From: MED-G105 sp038522945
GTDB lineage: Bacteria > Pseudomonadota > Alphaproteobacteria > Caulobacterales > Parvularculaceae
Assembly (NCBI GenBank): GCA_038522945.1
Contig: JBCBJV010000005.1
Location: 124,001 to 188,000, forward strand
Length of the DNA: 64,000 nt
Direction: 5' to 3'
How positions within the stretch are numbered: the first letter of the stretch is position 1; every line of letters starts with the position of its first letter. The position numbers were made by a program, and so were the translations under genes. The notes below the pieces were generated by a model. That model made no database searches. It was not told where the DNA came from and saw only the letters and a list, made by a program, of their open reading frames with translations. Shown piece after piece: positions 8,522 to 17,659 of the stretch.

Positions 8522-10699
8522 TCAAGGAAATGACCGCGCGACCCGGAAGCCAATGTCATACCGACGTTGGGATTCCGTCGCAGGCTGACGGTGGGCAAGG
8601 CGCAATCGCCAGGCACCAGTATTCCACGCCCCGCCTTTGACCACACGCTCTCCGCAACCGCCGCCGATGGCGGCCCCAGTTTCCGGCAAGCTGACATGGC
8701 TGTCGCGCCAACAATCGGCGGTCCACTCCCAGACATTGCCGTGCACGTCATAAAGGCCGAATGCATTAGGCGCGAAAGACCCGGTTGGCATGGTCCGTCC
8801 ACGGAAGTCGCCTTCCGGGCCGCGATAAGGATACTCTCCGTGATAGTTCGCATACCGCGTCGTTAGAAAGCCACCAAACGCGAAGGGTCCTGGGTTCCCG
8901 CCACGGGCGGCATACTCCCACTCAGCTTCACTGGGGATTCGATATTGCGTACCGGTTTTCTTCGTCAGCCAGCGGACATATCGTTCCGCGTCTTCAAAAG
9001 ACACGTTGATGACGGGCCGCGAACCACGCCCCCAGCCCGCGTCCGGTGGCGTTACCCGGTCGCATCCGCCATCATTGACGCAAGCCTGCCATTCATCAAA
9101 AGTGACTTCCCGCGTTGAGAGAGCAAAGTCGTAGGCAAACTTCACCTGGCGCCGCGGCCCTTCCACATCCCGGCGACGGAATTCGTCCGGGGGCGATCCA
9201 ATCGTCGCGATGCCCGCGGGGATAACTGCCATATCAGGGCAATCAAGGCACTCCTTGAAATAGTTTCCTGAGGCCACCCTGGTTTCCACAAGAGGCAGCT
9301 CTTGTGTCGACGCCCAGGCGAGTTGGGCGATCGGATCGCCTCCTTCGCCAGTTGAATTGGCTTCAGAAGAGGTGCTCTCAGATGAATTGGCAGCTTCCGA
9401 ACTGGCAACCGAAGTAAAGGCATCATCGCCCATTGTATCGGAGGCGCGCAAAGGATTAAGGCGCGGGGTCAACCCCGACCCAGTGGGAGTGACTTCCCCT
9501 TGATCCGTGTCTCCCTCGGCCATGGCGACGCTCGGTAACGACGCCAACGCGATTTCCTCTGTAGGCCCACTATCGTTCGAAGCCGCTTCCAGAACCTCAG
9601 CCATAAAGGCATCGACGGTTTCTTCCGCTGCCATTGAAGGATCTGGAACCTCGCTGGCGTCCTGATCAGGCGCCTGCTGGTCCGCTGGAACCGCGCCCGG
9701 CCCCTCAGAGCTTAGCTGAACGACTTCCGGTTGCACAATTGCAGGGGCTTGACCCGCTTCGATCTCACGTAAAGCCTGACGAGGGATTTCAGCGGCATTT
9801 GTGGCATCGTCCGTACCTGTATCAACCGCATCCATATCTAAAGCCGAACGAGCCATCGGCATATCGTCGGGAGGACCCATTATTGTGTTCGGCGCAGGTG
9901 ACGATTGAAAGTTAACGCCGGGCGACGACACAGATCCTGATTGCAGGCCCGCTGCAGTTGGCTTCAACGACGCGAGGACTGGCAGCCGCGAACCAGATGG
10001 ATTGAGCTGCATCCCATCCTGTGAAGATTGTGCATTTTCTTCTGTATGCCGATTTTCGGCAAGCACCTGACTAGCCGGTGCTTCTTCAACGACAATCGTT
10101 GCGGGAGCCTGACTGCTAGCGTCAGCCGATGCAATAACGGCCTGCCCTTCACCAAGACCTGCTATGGCGGGGGCTTCTAAAGTAGGCGCGCTCACTTGTC
10201 GGCCGACTGCGATACCGGCCACGGCCGTCAGAAAGAGGATACCGGCAAACCCGCCCGCCAGCTTATATTCGTCCGGCAACCCCATTTTAATCGCCGGCCG
10301 ACGAATATCCTCCGTAGGCGGTGTTAGTGCCTGGGCTTTTTCCGCCAATGCGATCTCATCGAGAATAAACTGCCAGCGCGGATCGGCGTCCTTGCCGTCC
10401 CAGCCAAGAAGATCCACCGGGGTCAGTGCCTGAAAGGCAGGCAGTATCTCAGGATTGCCAATGGCCACCGGGATGAGGCGCTTGGCTTTGCGCGCGTCAT
10501 TGGCAGCACTCAGCAATCGTCCCGACTGGTGGACGTCGGCGGACCACACCATGATGGTCGCCACCGCAGGTGCAGGGTCCAGGTCCCCTTCATCATAGGC
10601 GCCGAACGCCAACGAGAAGTCCTGCTCGGCAAGCTTCATGGCAATGCGCTCTCCAAGGCCGGCGCCATCGGGAGCAAATAGCATTCTCACTTTCGTCAT
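8522..10699 (-). CDS. TIR-like domain / transmembrane / FGE-sulfatase-like domain protein
   Basis: 725 aa from the ATG at 10699, chosen because the 34 in-frame residues upstream look like non-coding leader. Residues 1-118 resemble a TIR domain (VRMLFAPD strand; ATIMVWSADV; KRLIPVAIG; VDLLGWDGKD). A single membrane span lies at about 147-167. Residues 170-479 are a low-complexity Ala/Pro/Ser/Glu linker. Residues 480-725 are an FGE-sulfatase (SUMF1) fold with IPSEAEWEYAARGG, GLYDVHGNVWEW, VVKGGAWN and IGFRVAR. The position that usually holds the TIR catalytic Glu reads SAANDA, and the FGE Cys pair is absent, so both domains look non-catalytic or divergent. The C-terminal domain is likely periplasmic. 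Confidence 0.8.
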   Translation of the reverse strand: MTKVRMLFAPDGAGLGERIAMKLAEQDFSLAFGAYDEGDLDPAPAVATIMVWSADVHQSGRLLSAANDARKAKRLIPVAIGNPEILPAFQALTPVDLLGWDGKDADPRWQFILDEIALAEKAQALTPPTEDIRRPAIKMGLPDEYKLAGGFAGILFLTAVAGIAVGRQVSAPTLEAPAIAGLGEGQAVIASADASSQAPATIVVEEAPASQVLAENRHTEENAQSSQDGMQLNPSGSRLPVLASLKPTAAGLQSGSVSSPGVNFQSSPAPNTIMGPPDDMPMARSALDMDAVDTGTDDATNAAEIPRQALREIEAGQAPAIVQPEVVQLSSEGPGAVPADQQAPDQDASEVPDPSMAAEETVDAFMAEVLEAASNDSGPTEEIALASLPSVAMAEGDTDQGEVTPTGSGLTPRLNPLRASDTMGDDAFTSVASSEAANSSESTSSEANSTGEGGDPIAQLAWASTQELPLVETRVASGNYFKECLDCPDMAVIPAGIATIGSPPDEFRRRDVEGPRRQVKFAYDFALSTREVTFDEWQACVNDGGCDRVTPPDAGWGRGSRPVINVSFEDAERYVRWLTKKTGTQYRIPSEAEWEYAARGGNPGPFAFGGFLTTRYANYHGEYPYRGPEGDFRGRTMPTGSFAPNAFGLYDVHGNVWEWTADCWRDSHVSLPETGAAIGGGCGERVVKGGAWNTGAWRLRLAHRQPATESQRRYDIGFRVARSFP

Positions 10700-10930
10700 A
10701 GTCGTTTCGCCTGCGATCCGGAGGGGCGCGGCAGCGCGGGTGCTGCCGTCGCGCACTCTATCCCACCGCCCAAGATCAGGGTGTTCGCGCCAAATCGACA
10801 AGTATTCAAGAGGAAAACAATCCCCAGGCGCCCTGTTCGCGATTAAGGTTGGGCAGGTTTTTGTTCTTGTATTGTTCTTTTTTGTGTGTCAACCTTGCAG
10901 GGAAAGCGTGATGACGATGGCACTTTATTA

Positions 10931-10962
10931 GGGTGGGCCCTGATTTGGGTTGGCCCTGACTT
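10931..10962. repeat. Tandem 16-bp direct repeat upstream of comM
   Basis: Copies 10931-10946 and 10947-10962 are adjacent and match at 14 of 16 bases (GGGTGGGCCCTGATTT then GGGTTGGCCCTGACTT). They lie 49-80 bp before the comM start in a 311-bp divergent intergenic region that otherwise shows only a T-rich stretch at about 10850-10890. Confidence 0.6.
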
Positions 10963-10977
10963 AAGGCAGACTAAGTC
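10958..10977. promoter_or_regulatory. Inverted repeat, possible operator for comM
   Basis: GACTTA (10958-10963) and TAAGTC (10972-10977) are perfectly complementary around an 8-nt spacer. They partly overlap the second copy of the tandem repeat and sit 34 bp before the comM start codon. Confidence 0.35.
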
Positions 10978-11010
10978 ATTTGCGCGCCGTGCTGAAGGGG
11001 AAACACGCCT

Positions 11011-12579
11011 ATGGTTTCGCAGGTGAGGACATATGCGTTTCACGGGGTCGAAGCGCGCCCGGTAACCGTTCAGGTCCAGATCTCTGGGGGTGCTAATCAC
11101 TTTGCGATAGTGGGTCTGCCGGACAAGGCGGTCTCAGAAGCGCGCGATCGGGTGCAAGCGGCCTTATGCGCTATTGGCCTTGGACTGCCGCCCAAAAGAG
11201 TGACAGTGAACCTCGCCCCTGCCGACTTGCGAAAGGAAGGCGGCCACTTCGACCTGCCGATCGCGCTCGGTCTTCTGATTGAGATGGGGGCGGCACCAAA
11301 AGACGCCGCGCTTAGTTACGGTGTCATCGGCGAATTAGGCCTGGACGGATCAATTGCAAATGTGGCGGGTGCCTTGCCCGCGGCGGTCGCTGCCCATGGC
11401 GAGGGCATGGGTCTTATCTGTCCGTTCCCGTGCGGACCGGAAGCGGCCTGGGCCGGCGATGAGGTAGATATTCTTGCCCCGAAAACCCTTATTCAGCTCA
11501 TCAATCATTTAAAGGGTCTTCAAATCCTAACGCCGCCCAAGCCGGGGGCAATTCAGGAAGGCCCCGCCGTACCGGACCTGATGGACGTAAAAGGACAGGA
11601 AAGCGCAAAGCGGGCATTAGAAGTTGCCGCGGCCGGTGGACACAATCTCTTGATGGTAGGGCCACCAGGGGCGGGCAAATCCATGTTGGCCGCTCGCCTG
11701 CCGGGCATTCTGCCGGCCCTTTCCGCGCGGGAGATGCTTGAGATTTCCATGGTCCAGTCAATGGCGGGATTATTAGAGGGCGGACGATTAACGCGCCAGC
11801 GCCCGTTTCGCGCGCCCCATCATTCCGCATCAATGGCGGCAATGGTGGGCGGGGGGATGCGCGCCAAACCCGGTGAGGCATCCCTTACCCATCATGGCGT
11901 TTTGTTCCTCGATGAACTCCCGGAGTTTTCACCTCAGGTTCTGGACAGTCTTCGTCAGCCTCTTGAAACGGGCGACGTTCTGATTGCCAGGGCGAACTTT
12001 CATGTGCGCTATCCAGCTCGCTTTCAACTCGTGGCAGCCATGAACCCGTGTCGATGCGGCTACGGGCAATCGGCCGGACACGCGTGTGGGCGAGGTAAAA
12101 ACTGTGAGGCGGTGTATCAATCCCGCATTTCCGGGCCGTTTCTGGATCGGATGGATCTGAAGATCGATCTTGCCCCTGTAACGCCCGCCGATCTTGCTCG
12201 GCCACCGGACGGCGAGACAAGCGAGACGGTCCGCAACAGGGTGGAAGCTGCAAGGCGCATCCAAGCAGAACGATCATCGGAATTGCTCGGCACACCGATG
12301 ACAAACGCAGCACTGCCGGATCCTGAGTTACAGAAGGTCGCTACTCCTGACGCGGAGGGGGTTGCGTTTCTCCAGCGGGCTGCGGAAAAACTGCAGTTCT
12401 CCGCACGCGGATATACACGGGTGTTGCGTCTGGCACGGACACTTGCTGATCTGGAAAACACCCAGGACGTGCGCCGCCATCATGTGGCGGAAGCCATCAG
12501 TTATCGACAAGGCCCGTCAAAAGGTAATCCAGCGGCATCGAGTTTGATGTCGGGCGGGGCTCGACCGTTGACTGTATGA
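11011..12579 (+). CDS. comM: YifB/ComM-type AAA+ ATPase (Mg-chelatase-like)
   Basis: 522 aa, the normal length. The N-terminal ChlI-like domain starts with the family signature (TYAFHGVEARPVTVQVQISG, then FAIVGLPDKAVSEARDRV). Walker A is GPPGAGKS at 217-224 and Walker B VLFLDELPEF at 297-306. A Cys-rich insert, NPCRCGYG plus CGRGKNC, is typical. The C-terminal Mg-chelatase helical domain ends the protein. ComM is a hexameric helicase that extends branch migration during natural transformation. AAGGGG lies about 10 nt before the ATG. Confidence 0.95.
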   Translation: MVSQVRTYAFHGVEARPVTVQVQISGGANHFAIVGLPDKAVSEARDRVQAALCAIGLGLPPKRVTVNLAPADLRKEGGHFDLPIALGLLIEMGAAPKDAALSYGVIGELGLDGSIANVAGALPAAVAAHGEGMGLICPFPCGPEAAWAGDEVDILAPKTLIQLINHLKGLQILTPPKPGAIQEGPAVPDLMDVKGQESAKRALEVAAAGGHNLLMVGPPGAGKSMLAARLPGILPALSAREMLEISMVQSMAGLLEGGRLTRQRPFRAPHHSASMAAMVGGGMRAKPGEASLTHHGVLFLDELPEFSPQVLDSLRQPLETGDVLIARANFHVRYPARFQLVAAMNPCRCGYGQSAGHACGRGKNCEAVYQSRISGPFLDRMDLKIDLAPVTPADLARPPDGETSETVRNRVEAARRIQAERSSELLGTPMTNAALPDPELQKVATPDAEGVAFLQRAAEKLQFSARGYTRVLRLARTLADLENTQDVRRHHVAEAISYRQGPSKGNPAASSLMSGGARPLTV

Positions 12580-12762
12580 GCAGTGCTGCCCTGGCTTCGC
12601 TTGCCATAGCTCAAACCGGTAAAAGTGAGCGATCGACCACGAACTGTACAATCGATGCCATTTGAAGGATTGAAGAAAGAGGCGGTTTACCAAGACACCT
12701 AACAAAACCTCAATCCGCGTTAGGCATACTCCAAGATCAGTGACAGATCCTTGGGGCGTTGA

Positions 12763-14643
12763 ATGACAACAGAAATTCCAGCTGCGGAAACCGGTGAATT
12801 GATCGTTATCTGCGACGATAGTGACAAGATCCGGTTCGTCAGCCGCAGCTTCGCGGCCTTTTTTGGCGCGGCACCATCGCAGTGGCTCGGCAAACCGTTC
12901 AAGCCGATGTCAGGCGAGAAAAAAACGTCAGGGACGGAAGTATCCTTCCGTACAGCCGCACGGAATGCGGACGGCGAGTGCGTGATCCTGTGGAACTTCA
13001 AACAGCTTGAAAGCGGGGAAAACCTCTACGCCGGCGTAGTAACCCGCGAACGCCGTCAGAACCGAACTGTTCTCCATCACGAGGCACGCGACGCGCTGAG
13101 TGACGACAACCAGCCTGCGGACGACAATCTGCGTTACCTGGCGACGATGAGCCACGAAATGCGCACGCCCCTTAACGGCATTTTGGGCATGACGAGCTTG
13201 CTGCTCGATACTGATCTTAACCTCAACCAGCGGGCCTATGCCGAGGCGGTGCGCGAATCCGGCACGGCCTTACTGGCGCTTATTAATGATGTGCTTGATT
13301 ACTCCAAGCTCTATGCTGGCAAACTGGAACTGGAACGCGAGGCTTTTAACCCTTTCCTTCTGGTTCAGGGGGTCGTGGAACTTCTTGCGCCCAAAGCCGA
13401 AGAAAAAGGCATCGAGATCGCCAGTTTCGTTGACCCCAACCTGCCCCAGCGGCTGATTGGCGATGAAGCCCGCGTCCGCCAGATCCTGATCAATCTGACG
13501 GGCAACGCGGTCAAGTTCACCGACCGAGGCGGCGTCGTTGTTGAAGCAAGCTGGCAGAAAAACCCGAATGGCCAGTTGGAGATGGTCATCGCGGTCAAAG
13601 ACACCGGCGTCGGGATCAGTGAAGCTGACCAGGCCGCTATTTTCGAGGAGTTCGAACAGGGGGGGGACAATTCTTCGCAACGAGCGCAAGGCACAGGTCT
13701 TGGCCTTGCGATCTCCCGACGCCTTGCTCACGCTATGAATGGTACTATCGGTCTGCGAAGCCAATTCGGCGTCGGCAGTGAGTTTTCTTTCTCCGCCCCA
13801 TTCGATGTGGCCCAAGCCGCCAACCCTATTCGTGCCAATCAATCCCCTCATGTGATCATCGGTACATCGTCGCGCGTCCTTGGCGATTCCATCCGTAATC
13901 AGCTTATTGCCTCTGGGATTAAGAACTGCGCGGTCGTGACATCCGTTGAAGACGCGCGAGAAGTTGTTCAATCGGGCAAGGATACGCTTTTGCTATGCGA
14001 CTTTTCCATTGCCGATAAGCCGGGGATCGAGGAGCTTGCCCGAGCCCACCGCAGCCTTGTGCTCGTCGCGGCAAAACACCGATCGGTGATCCCCACGTTC
14101 CGCGATCGCGGCTTTGATGGATATCTCGTCAAACCGATCCGTCATCAGACTTTGTTGCGAGAGGTTGCTCGCGCCCCGCGGGCCAATGCCGTCCAATCGG
14201 AAATAGCCGCTTCTGGCGTGCAAAATCCCGGGAGAAAGTCCTCCGGCCGACCGTTGAATATTCTGCTTGCGGAAGATAACCAGATTAACGCCGTCCTGGC
14301 GACAGCGTTAATCAAACGCGCCGGCCATAAAATTGAGGTTGCCGTCAATGGCCGGGCGGCAGTGGAAGCCGTTCAGTCGACGTCTTACGACCTTGTCTTC
14401 ATGGACATGCACATGCCGGAAATGGATGGCCTTGAGGCGTCTCAGTCAATTCGCGCCCTGCCCGCCCCCCATTGCGACATTCCGATCGTCGCCCTGACCG
14501 CCAATGCCATGCCATCGGACCGGCAGAAATGTATCAGCGCCGGGATGGATGACTTCCTGCCGAAACCATTTGAACCGAAGGATTTAGAAACAATGGTCAT
14601 CAAATGGGGCCAGGGGCGGAAATCCCTGGGGGCAGCGTCTTAG
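12763..14643 (+). CDS. Soluble PAS hybrid histidine kinase with two receiver domains
   Basis: 626 aa with no signal peptide or membrane span, so cytoplasmic. Residues about 10-95 look like a PAS domain. HisKA carries His131 in MSHEMRTPLNG. A HATPase domain follows at about 175-345 with N, G1 (DTGVGIS) and G2 (GTGLGLA) boxes. The first receiver (about 362-475) is divergent but keeps Asp413 (LLLCDF) and a KP pair. The second receiver (about 493-610) is canonical, with EDN, Asp548 in FMDMHMPEMDG, Thr/Ala in ALTANA and KPF. No partner regulator is adjacent, so the output is unknown. The architecture resembles stress or cell-cycle hybrid kinases of Alphaproteobacteria. Confidence 0.9.
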   Translation: MTTEIPAAETGELIVICDDSDKIRFVSRSFAAFFGAAPSQWLGKPFKPMSGEKKTSGTEVSFRTAARNADGECVILWNFKQLESGENLYAGVVTRERRQNRTVLHHEARDALSDDNQPADDNLRYLATMSHEMRTPLNGILGMTSLLLDTDLNLNQRAYAEAVRESGTALLALINDVLDYSKLYAGKLELEREAFNPFLLVQGVVELLAPKAEEKGIEIASFVDPNLPQRLIGDEARVRQILINLTGNAVKFTDRGGVVVEASWQKNPNGQLEMVIAVKDTGVGISEADQAAIFEEFEQGGDNSSQRAQGTGLGLAISRRLAHAMNGTIGLRSQFGVGSEFSFSAPFDVAQAANPIRANQSPHVIIGTSSRVLGDSIRNQLIASGIKNCAVVTSVEDAREVVQSGKDTLLLCDFSIADKPGIEELARAHRSLVLVAAKHRSVIPTFRDRGFDGYLVKPIRHQTLLREVARAPRANAVQSEIAASGVQNPGRKSSGRPLNILLAEDNQINAVLATALIKRAGHKIEVAVNGRAAVEAVQSTSYDLVFMDMHMPEMDGLEASQSIRALPAPHCDIPIVALTANAMPSDRQKCISAGMDDFLPKPFEPKDLETMVIKWGQGRKSLGAAS

Positions 14644-14650
14644 CTGGAGC

Positions 14651-14670
14651 ATTTCAGCCCCTTCTGAAAT
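14651..14670. repeat. Short perfect inverted repeat after the hybrid kinase gene
   Basis: ATTTCAG (14651-14657) and CTGAAAT (14664-14670) flank CCCCTT, 8 bp after the stop codon. There is no T run, so it is at best a weak terminator or a processing hairpin. Confidence 0.3.
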
Positions 14671-14835
14671 CAATGGAGGGGGTTACCCGGGCAACAAACG
14701 TCTTTTTGTGGCCACGAACTACAGTATCATCCATCCTCAGGATCTGGACCACCGCCGGGTCAGGGGTCGCGTGGAGTTTCGTGTCCTAACATCAGGGCAC
14801 GGCCTTGCCGCCCATCTCAATTCAGGAGAAGTTCC

Positions 14836-16587
14836 ATGACCGAGAACGTCTCGGCGGCGTCAGGCCAATCCCAAAATGCTGATGGAAAGGTCAAGAGTGA
14901 TCTTACGGCGGCCAACAAACCTGACTGGCGCAAGTCATTTGCGTCATTGGGGAACAGAAAACTCTGGGCGGTCTTCTTTCTCGGCTTTGCGTCGGGCCTT
15001 CCCTATGTTCTCATCACCGGAACGCTGAACGCGTGGTTCACGAACGAAAACATCGATGTAAAGACGATTGGCGTCTTCTCGTGGGTCATCATCATCTACG
15101 GCTTCAAGTTTCTCTGGTCCCCCCTTGTCGACCGCGCCGCTTACCCGGCGGTCCTTTCCATGGGGCAAAGAAGGGCCGGCATTTTATTGTTGCAAGGGGT
15201 GATCATCGCCTGTCTTGCGATCATTTCAACGGCCTCTCCTCAAACTCAGATCGGATTGATTGCCATTGCAGCGGTGCTCTGCACCCTGGCAGCCTCGTCT
15301 CAGGATATCCTGATTGACGCCTGGCGGATCGAAATCGCTGACGAGAATACACCTATTGATGTCTTGGCGGCCGTTATCCAGCTTGGCTTTCGGCTGGCAG
15401 CCGTATTAGGCGGTGCGTTCGCCCTAATTATTGCAGCGCGCATCGGTTGGAACGACACATTCCGGATCCTGGCGTTCTTGATGACCATTGCCGTTGCAGG
15501 TGTTTTTATTGCACCGAATAGCGTGATTGCTCGCAAGGCCACCGAACTCGACGAGGACGCCCCGCGCCGAACAATCCGCAATCGGGTCATGTTGCCCGTC
15601 ATATTATTTTGGGCGTGGTCGTTCTACGCGCTCTTTAGCTTTATGGGCTTTGCCCTTCAGTCGCCGGAAGAGGCCAATGCGCGTCAATTCACGCGCGAGG
15701 TCGGTCCCCTGATCGTCCTGGCCTCGGTCGTTGCGCCAATTGCGTTATCGGCTTTTCTTCTCAGATATGAAGGCACTGCCAAGGTCTTCCCGAATGACAA
15801 GGCATGGCCAGCCCAGTTTGCGCTGGATGCGCTATATTCGTTCGTCCTTGCACCAATGATGGATATCATCCGGCGCTTGCGTTATGGCGCGATCCTGGTC
15901 CTCATTCTGGTTCTCTCATATCGATTTACCGACCTGGTATGGGGCGCGTTCGCCTACCCGTTCTATCTCGGGGAGAACTTCGGGGCCCTGGGGCATACGA
16001 ACGACGAAGTCGCTATTGCTTCAAAGTTCTTCGGTGCCCTGATGACATTAGCCGGGATCGGAATAGGGGCCGCTGCCCTTACCCGTTTTGGACGCATGCC
16101 ATGTCTTTTTGTTGGCGCTGTGATTGCAGCAGCGACAAACCTTTTGTTTGCAGATCTCGCCGTAGGCGGTGCCCGCACCGACGCTTTTATGTCGGCCACC
16201 GGCCTCTACGTAGTATTTGGAGCGCTGCAACCGGTCGCGAATTTTTTGACGCTGGATGTCAATATGAACGAGGCGTTGAGCCGGCTGATGCTTGTCATTG
16301 CCGTTGAGAATCTGGCGGTCGGTTTTGCCAGCGCAGCGATCGTTGCGTTTCTATCATCGATTGCAAACCCACGGTATGCGGCGGTCCAATATGCGCTCTT
16401 TGCGTCTCTATCGATGTTGATTGGATCTCTTGGGCGAGGGGCGCTCGGTGAACTGATCGAACAGGAAGGCTTTGCTTATGTGTTCCTGCTCACCGCCGCG
16501 CTCGGATTAGTCGCCGTCGTCACGACGGCCCTTGAATGGTTACGCCAGACGCAAACAGGGAGTACGGGTGACGTCACGGACGCTTGA
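14836..16587 (+). CDS. ampG: AmpG-like MFS permease
   Basis: 583 aa with about 12-14 membrane spans. The first span region reads KLWAVFFLGFASGLPYVLITGTL, typical of AmpG. It is followed by a short WSPLVDRAAYP loop, a basic RRAG turn and the segment SSQDILIDAWRIE, a family hallmark (QDIxxDAWR). AmpG imports anhydro-muropeptides from peptidoglycan turnover into the cytoplasm for recycling and can influence beta-lactamase induction. AGGAGAAG precedes the ATG. The 40-residue cytoplasmic N-terminus is rich in Ser/Ala. Confidence 0.9.
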   Translation: MTENVSAASGQSQNADGKVKSDLTAANKPDWRKSFASLGNRKLWAVFFLGFASGLPYVLITGTLNAWFTNENIDVKTIGVFSWVIIIYGFKFLWSPLVDRAAYPAVLSMGQRRAGILLLQGVIIACLAIISTASPQTQIGLIAIAAVLCTLAASSQDILIDAWRIEIADENTPIDVLAAVIQLGFRLAAVLGGAFALIIAARIGWNDTFRILAFLMTIAVAGVFIAPNSVIARKATELDEDAPRRTIRNRVMLPVILFWAWSFYALFSFMGFALQSPEEANARQFTREVGPLIVLASVVAPIALSAFLLRYEGTAKVFPNDKAWPAQFALDALYSFVLAPMMDIIRRLRYGAILVLILVLSYRFTDLVWGAFAYPFYLGENFGALGHTNDEVAIASKFFGALMTLAGIGIGAAALTRFGRMPCLFVGAVIAAATNLLFADLAVGGARTDAFMSATGLYVVFGALQPVANFLTLDVNMNEALSRLMLVIAVENLAVGFASAAIVAFLSSIANPRYAAVQYALFASLSMLIGSLGRGALGELIEQEGFAYVFLLTAALGLVAVVTTALEWLRQTQTGSTGDVTDA

Positions 16588-16620
16588 TCGTCGATAGTCA
16601 TAGCCGCTAAATGAAAGACG

Positions 16621-16642
16621 GTGCGGGGTTTATCTTCCGCAC
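16621..16642 (-). terminator. Hairpin between convergent genes
   Basis: GTGCGG (16621-16626) pairs with CCGCAC (16637-16642) in the short gap between ampG and the convergent gene. There is no clear T run on either strand, so termination is only suggested. Confidence 0.3.
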
Positions 16643-16655
16643 ACAAGTAGGGCGA

Positions 16656-17576
16656 CTAGGCCCAATCACAAGGGACGTCGCCCCACCTGGCCGCAAAGTC
16701 ACCGAACCCAGAAAGCGGCGTCAAAACCAACCGGTCGCAGCTGCTCAACAGTAAAATATCTATCAGCGCATTTTGAACCCCGGTCACATCATCCCGCGGC
16801 GGGCTCTCTTCAAAAAGTACTCTCTGATTGCTCATCGCGTCGAAGAAGGGCTGGAGTTGGTTGATTGTTGCATCTGACGCGACAAAAACGGCTGCGTTCG
16901 GAAGTCTCTCAAGTGCCGCCCTTACCGCGGTAATATAGCGATCGATGCCAATTGCCTGATCGAATTTGACGAAATCACCAAAGCGAATATGCACTCCAAT
17001 GACGGTTTGCGGCCAATCCGTCCGCCGAGCGTCGGCGATGGTCAATAGGTCATCTCGAACCGGCAGCGTTTCGCGCACGATTTCTCGAAAGGCCTGAGGC
17101 CCACCGATCATCTCAATTAGTCTCCCCATCCTTGCATATTGCCAGTTAAGGTCGAGAACGAGCATGTCATCTTCAATCTCGAGAAGTTCGTGCAAGCTGG
17201 GCGAAGCCTTGTTAGCGGTCTCGTCGTAATAGACCAGGCGGTGAAACGTGGGCGGAGCAAATTGCGTCTCCCCACTCACAAATAAATCGGTATACATTGC
17301 ATTACACTCCGGCGTTGCCCGCCAGATAGGCTGAAGAAACCTCCCCGTTTCTTTTGCGATGTGAGCGGCGATAATGTGGCTCTTAAGACGGTTAGTCAGC
17401 CCTTCTTTTACTAGGTAGGTGATCTGCGGTCCGGCCCCTTCCTGGCTTAGGTCATAGAAGGCATTAAGAGACTTTAGTGTCTGGTTGAGCGCGCTCGCGC
17501 GCCAAGCGGACTGGCGCAACCGACGAAGCGGATCAGAAAACCCATTCGGGAGATATCGTTTCGCAAACCTGCGCAT
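16656..17576 (-). CDS. Glycosyltransferase-like protein with an HxRxGD-type motif
   Basis: 306 aa, soluble. The segment VIGVHIRFGDFVKFD at about residues 195-210 matches the HxRxGD motif that binds GDP-fucose in GT11/GT23/POFUT-type fucosyltransferases. The C-terminal half (VFVASDATINQL, then RLVLTPLSGFGDFAARWG) fits the GT-B nucleotide-binding half of those enzymes. The N-terminus (residues 1-35) is rich in Arg. No other sugar genes are nearby. Fucosyltransferase activity is an inference from one motif. Confidence 0.6.
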   Translation of the reverse strand: MRRFAKRYLPNGFSDPLRRLRQSAWRASALNQTLKSLNAFYDLSQEGAGPQITYLVKEGLTNRLKSHIIAAHIAKETGRFLQPIWRATPECNAMYTDLFVSGETQFAPPTFHRLVYYDETANKASPSLHELLEIEDDMLVLDLNWQYARMGRLIEMIGGPQAFREIVRETLPVRDDLLTIADARRTDWPQTVIGVHIRFGDFVKFDQAIGIDRYITAVRAALERLPNAAVFVASDATINQLQPFFDAMSNQRVLFEESPPRDDVTGVQNALIDILLLSSCDRLVLTPLSGFGDFAARWGDVPCDWA

Positions 17577-17659
17577 AGAACGGCCATCGCTTTCGGCTTG
17601 ATCGAGGGTTTAGTTTTCAAATCTAAACGAATGGCTAAATCAGGCTCTGGCACAGATGA

